A stretch of DNA of 64,000 nt from Schizochytrium sp. CCTCC M209059. Its lineage: Eukaryota > Sar > Bigyra > Thraustochytrida > Thraustochytriidae. Positions 63,288-64,000 of the stretch are shown piece by piece. Where the stretch lies: positions 130,842 to 194,841 of the forward strand of contig KN805421.1 of the NCBI GenBank assembly GCA_000818945.1, given 5' to 3'. Below the pieces are notes generated by a model. It was not told the origin of the DNA. It saw only the letters and a program-made list of their open reading frames with translations, and made no database searches. A program made the translations under genes and the position numbers. Within the stretch, counting starts at the first letter, position 1; every line of letters starts with the position of its first letter.

Positions 63288-64000
63288 TCAAGCGCCCGTG
63301 AGTGCGCTGAGCACCAAGCCTACGAACCTGGTACGAGCGTCGGAGCCTGTGCGATCTGAAGATGTTGACGCGCATTGAGGCGTACTTGCGCAAAAAAGGC
63401 CAGCCTGAAAAGCAACCCGTGTGAGAAGGTCATCGTGATACCGAAGCAAGGACGCATCTTGCTGCGCATCAATACGCGCCTTGGCAAGATCATCGAGGGC
63501 GGCAAATACATTCACAAGCAGCGAACGCTTCTTTGATGTACCGTGCAGAGCGCGCAGCATATCGAGTGCTTGATCCTGTTTCTGAACAAGCACTGCGTCC
63601 GAGTGCGCTTGCAGCAATAGAGATTGCAGCGACGGAAAGCAGTCGAGATATTCAGCGCGAGGCCCTGCGGCAATGACCGCAGCTCCGCCATCAACAGATG
63701 CCGCTCGCATAATGTTGTCTGGAGCGTGGCGGAGCAAACAGGTTCGGACCTGGCGCACGCGCGTCGAGTCTCCGCGCTTGGCCTGCTCCTCAAGCTCAAT
63801 CAAAGACGGGACCAGCATGAGAGGAGGCTCAACGCCAGGCAGAGGATCGTGGTGCGGAACCTCAGATACCACCTCGGCGGCACCCCTTGAGGGCCGAGTT
63901 TCCTCGCCGTCAAGGACATTGAGATATCCCTCCTCCCAGACGAGCCTACCGGCCTCGTTCTCGACGACACACGAATACGTGCCGCTGTCTCGCATCGTTG
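63288..64000 (-). CDS. Ig-like-domain protein, 5' part outside window
   Basis: The frame is open to the right edge, so the gene is truncated here; an ATG at 63995 is internal. The visible 237 or so codons begin in the last strands of an I-set immunoglobulin-like domain, RDSGTYSCVVENEAG, with the DxGxYxC motif, ending at GYLNVLDG. After a Pro/Glu-rich linker comes an alpha-helical C-terminal region (LIELEEQAKRGDS, LLRHAPDN, FPSLQSLLLQAHSDAVLVQK, LLVNVFAALDDLAKARID) that I do not recognise. No membrane segment is visible in this part. Ig-like domains in protists occur in titin-like or kinase-linked proteins, so the missing N-terminal part decides the identity. Confidence 0.75.
   Translation of the reverse strand, partial: TMRDSGTYSCVVENEAGRLVWEEGYLNVLDGEETRPSRGAAEVVSEVPHHDPLPGVEPPLMLVPSLIELEEQAKRGDSTRVRQVRTCLLRHAPDNIMRAASVDGGAAVIAAGPRAEYLDCFPSLQSLLLQAHSDAVLVQKQDQALDMLRALHGTSKKRSLLVNVFAALDDLAKARIDAQQDASLLRYHDDLLTRVAFQAGLFCASTPQCASTSSDRTGSDARTRFVGLVLSALTGA

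Noticed and set aside
1..64000. tRNA, rRNA and CRISPR arrays
   Set aside because: No cloverleaf with a GGTTCRANNCC-type arm, no rRNA core sequence and no spaced direct repeats were seen; the repeats present are microsatellites or a single duplication.

Overview
This window is nuclear DNA of a unicellular eukaryote. The genes are long and nearly all intronless, on both strands, with no operon structure and no bacterial-type signals. They encode eukaryote-only proteins: a HOPS/CORVET subunit (VPS39), RGP1 of the Rab6 exchange factor, two motile-cilium proteins (CFAP47, CFAP58), a full-size ABCA transporter, an NCB5OR-type cytochrome b5 reductase and a tRNA m3C methyltransferase. Coding GC is fairly high, microsatellites are common and introns are rare (one seen). 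Together this best fits a flagellate-forming stramenopile such as a labyrinthulomycete (thraustochytrid). The taxon is inference; no marker RNA gene is present.

Layout. 0.2-10 kb: VPS39 (-), a divergent protein with RLY...CTFxPxIN repeats (+), a small single-membrane-pass protein (-), a METTL2/6/8-type methyltransferase (+) and a Caf16-type soluble ABC ATPase (-). 10.8-23.3 kb: CFAP47 (+) tail-to-tail with CFAP58 (-). 24-30.4 kb: an ABHD1/3-type hydrolase (+), then a spliced gene joining ankyrin repeats, a kinase domain and an RBR-like zinc region (+). 30.4-31.1 kb: a decayed Fanzor/TnpB nuclease. 32-46.8 kb: an ABCA transporter (+) and a 3001-residue tandem-GAF protein (+). 47-55.4 kb: a tandem cyclic-nucleotide-binding protein (-), RGP1 (+), a NUDIX hydrolase (-) and a DIX-domain protein (+). 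56.2-61.1 kb: one small ORF, then more than 4 kb of microsatellite-rich DNA without a supportable gene. 61.1-64 kb: NCB5OR-like reductase (+) and the 3' part of an Ig-domain gene (-) that runs off the window.

Functionally the window is a mix of membrane traffic (VPS39, RGP1, ABCA), cilium structure (CFAP47, CFAP58, perhaps the repeat protein), signalling scaffolds (GAF, CNBD, ANK-kinase-RBR, DIX) and enzymes. Neighbours are not arranged by pathway, apart from the adjacent ciliary pair. The most unusual items are the Fanzor/TnpB fossil, the DIX-domain protein, the giant GAF array, the ankyrin-kinase-RBR fusion and the repeat protein.

Starts. Many open frames extend upstream of the first ATG, so I placed starts at in-frame ATGs, using initiation context and domain position. 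For most genes that is the first in-frame ATG of the frame. For the repeat protein and the CNBD gene I chose a later ATG. For the Caf16, GAF and small 56.2-kb genes the choice is open and is discussed in the entry.
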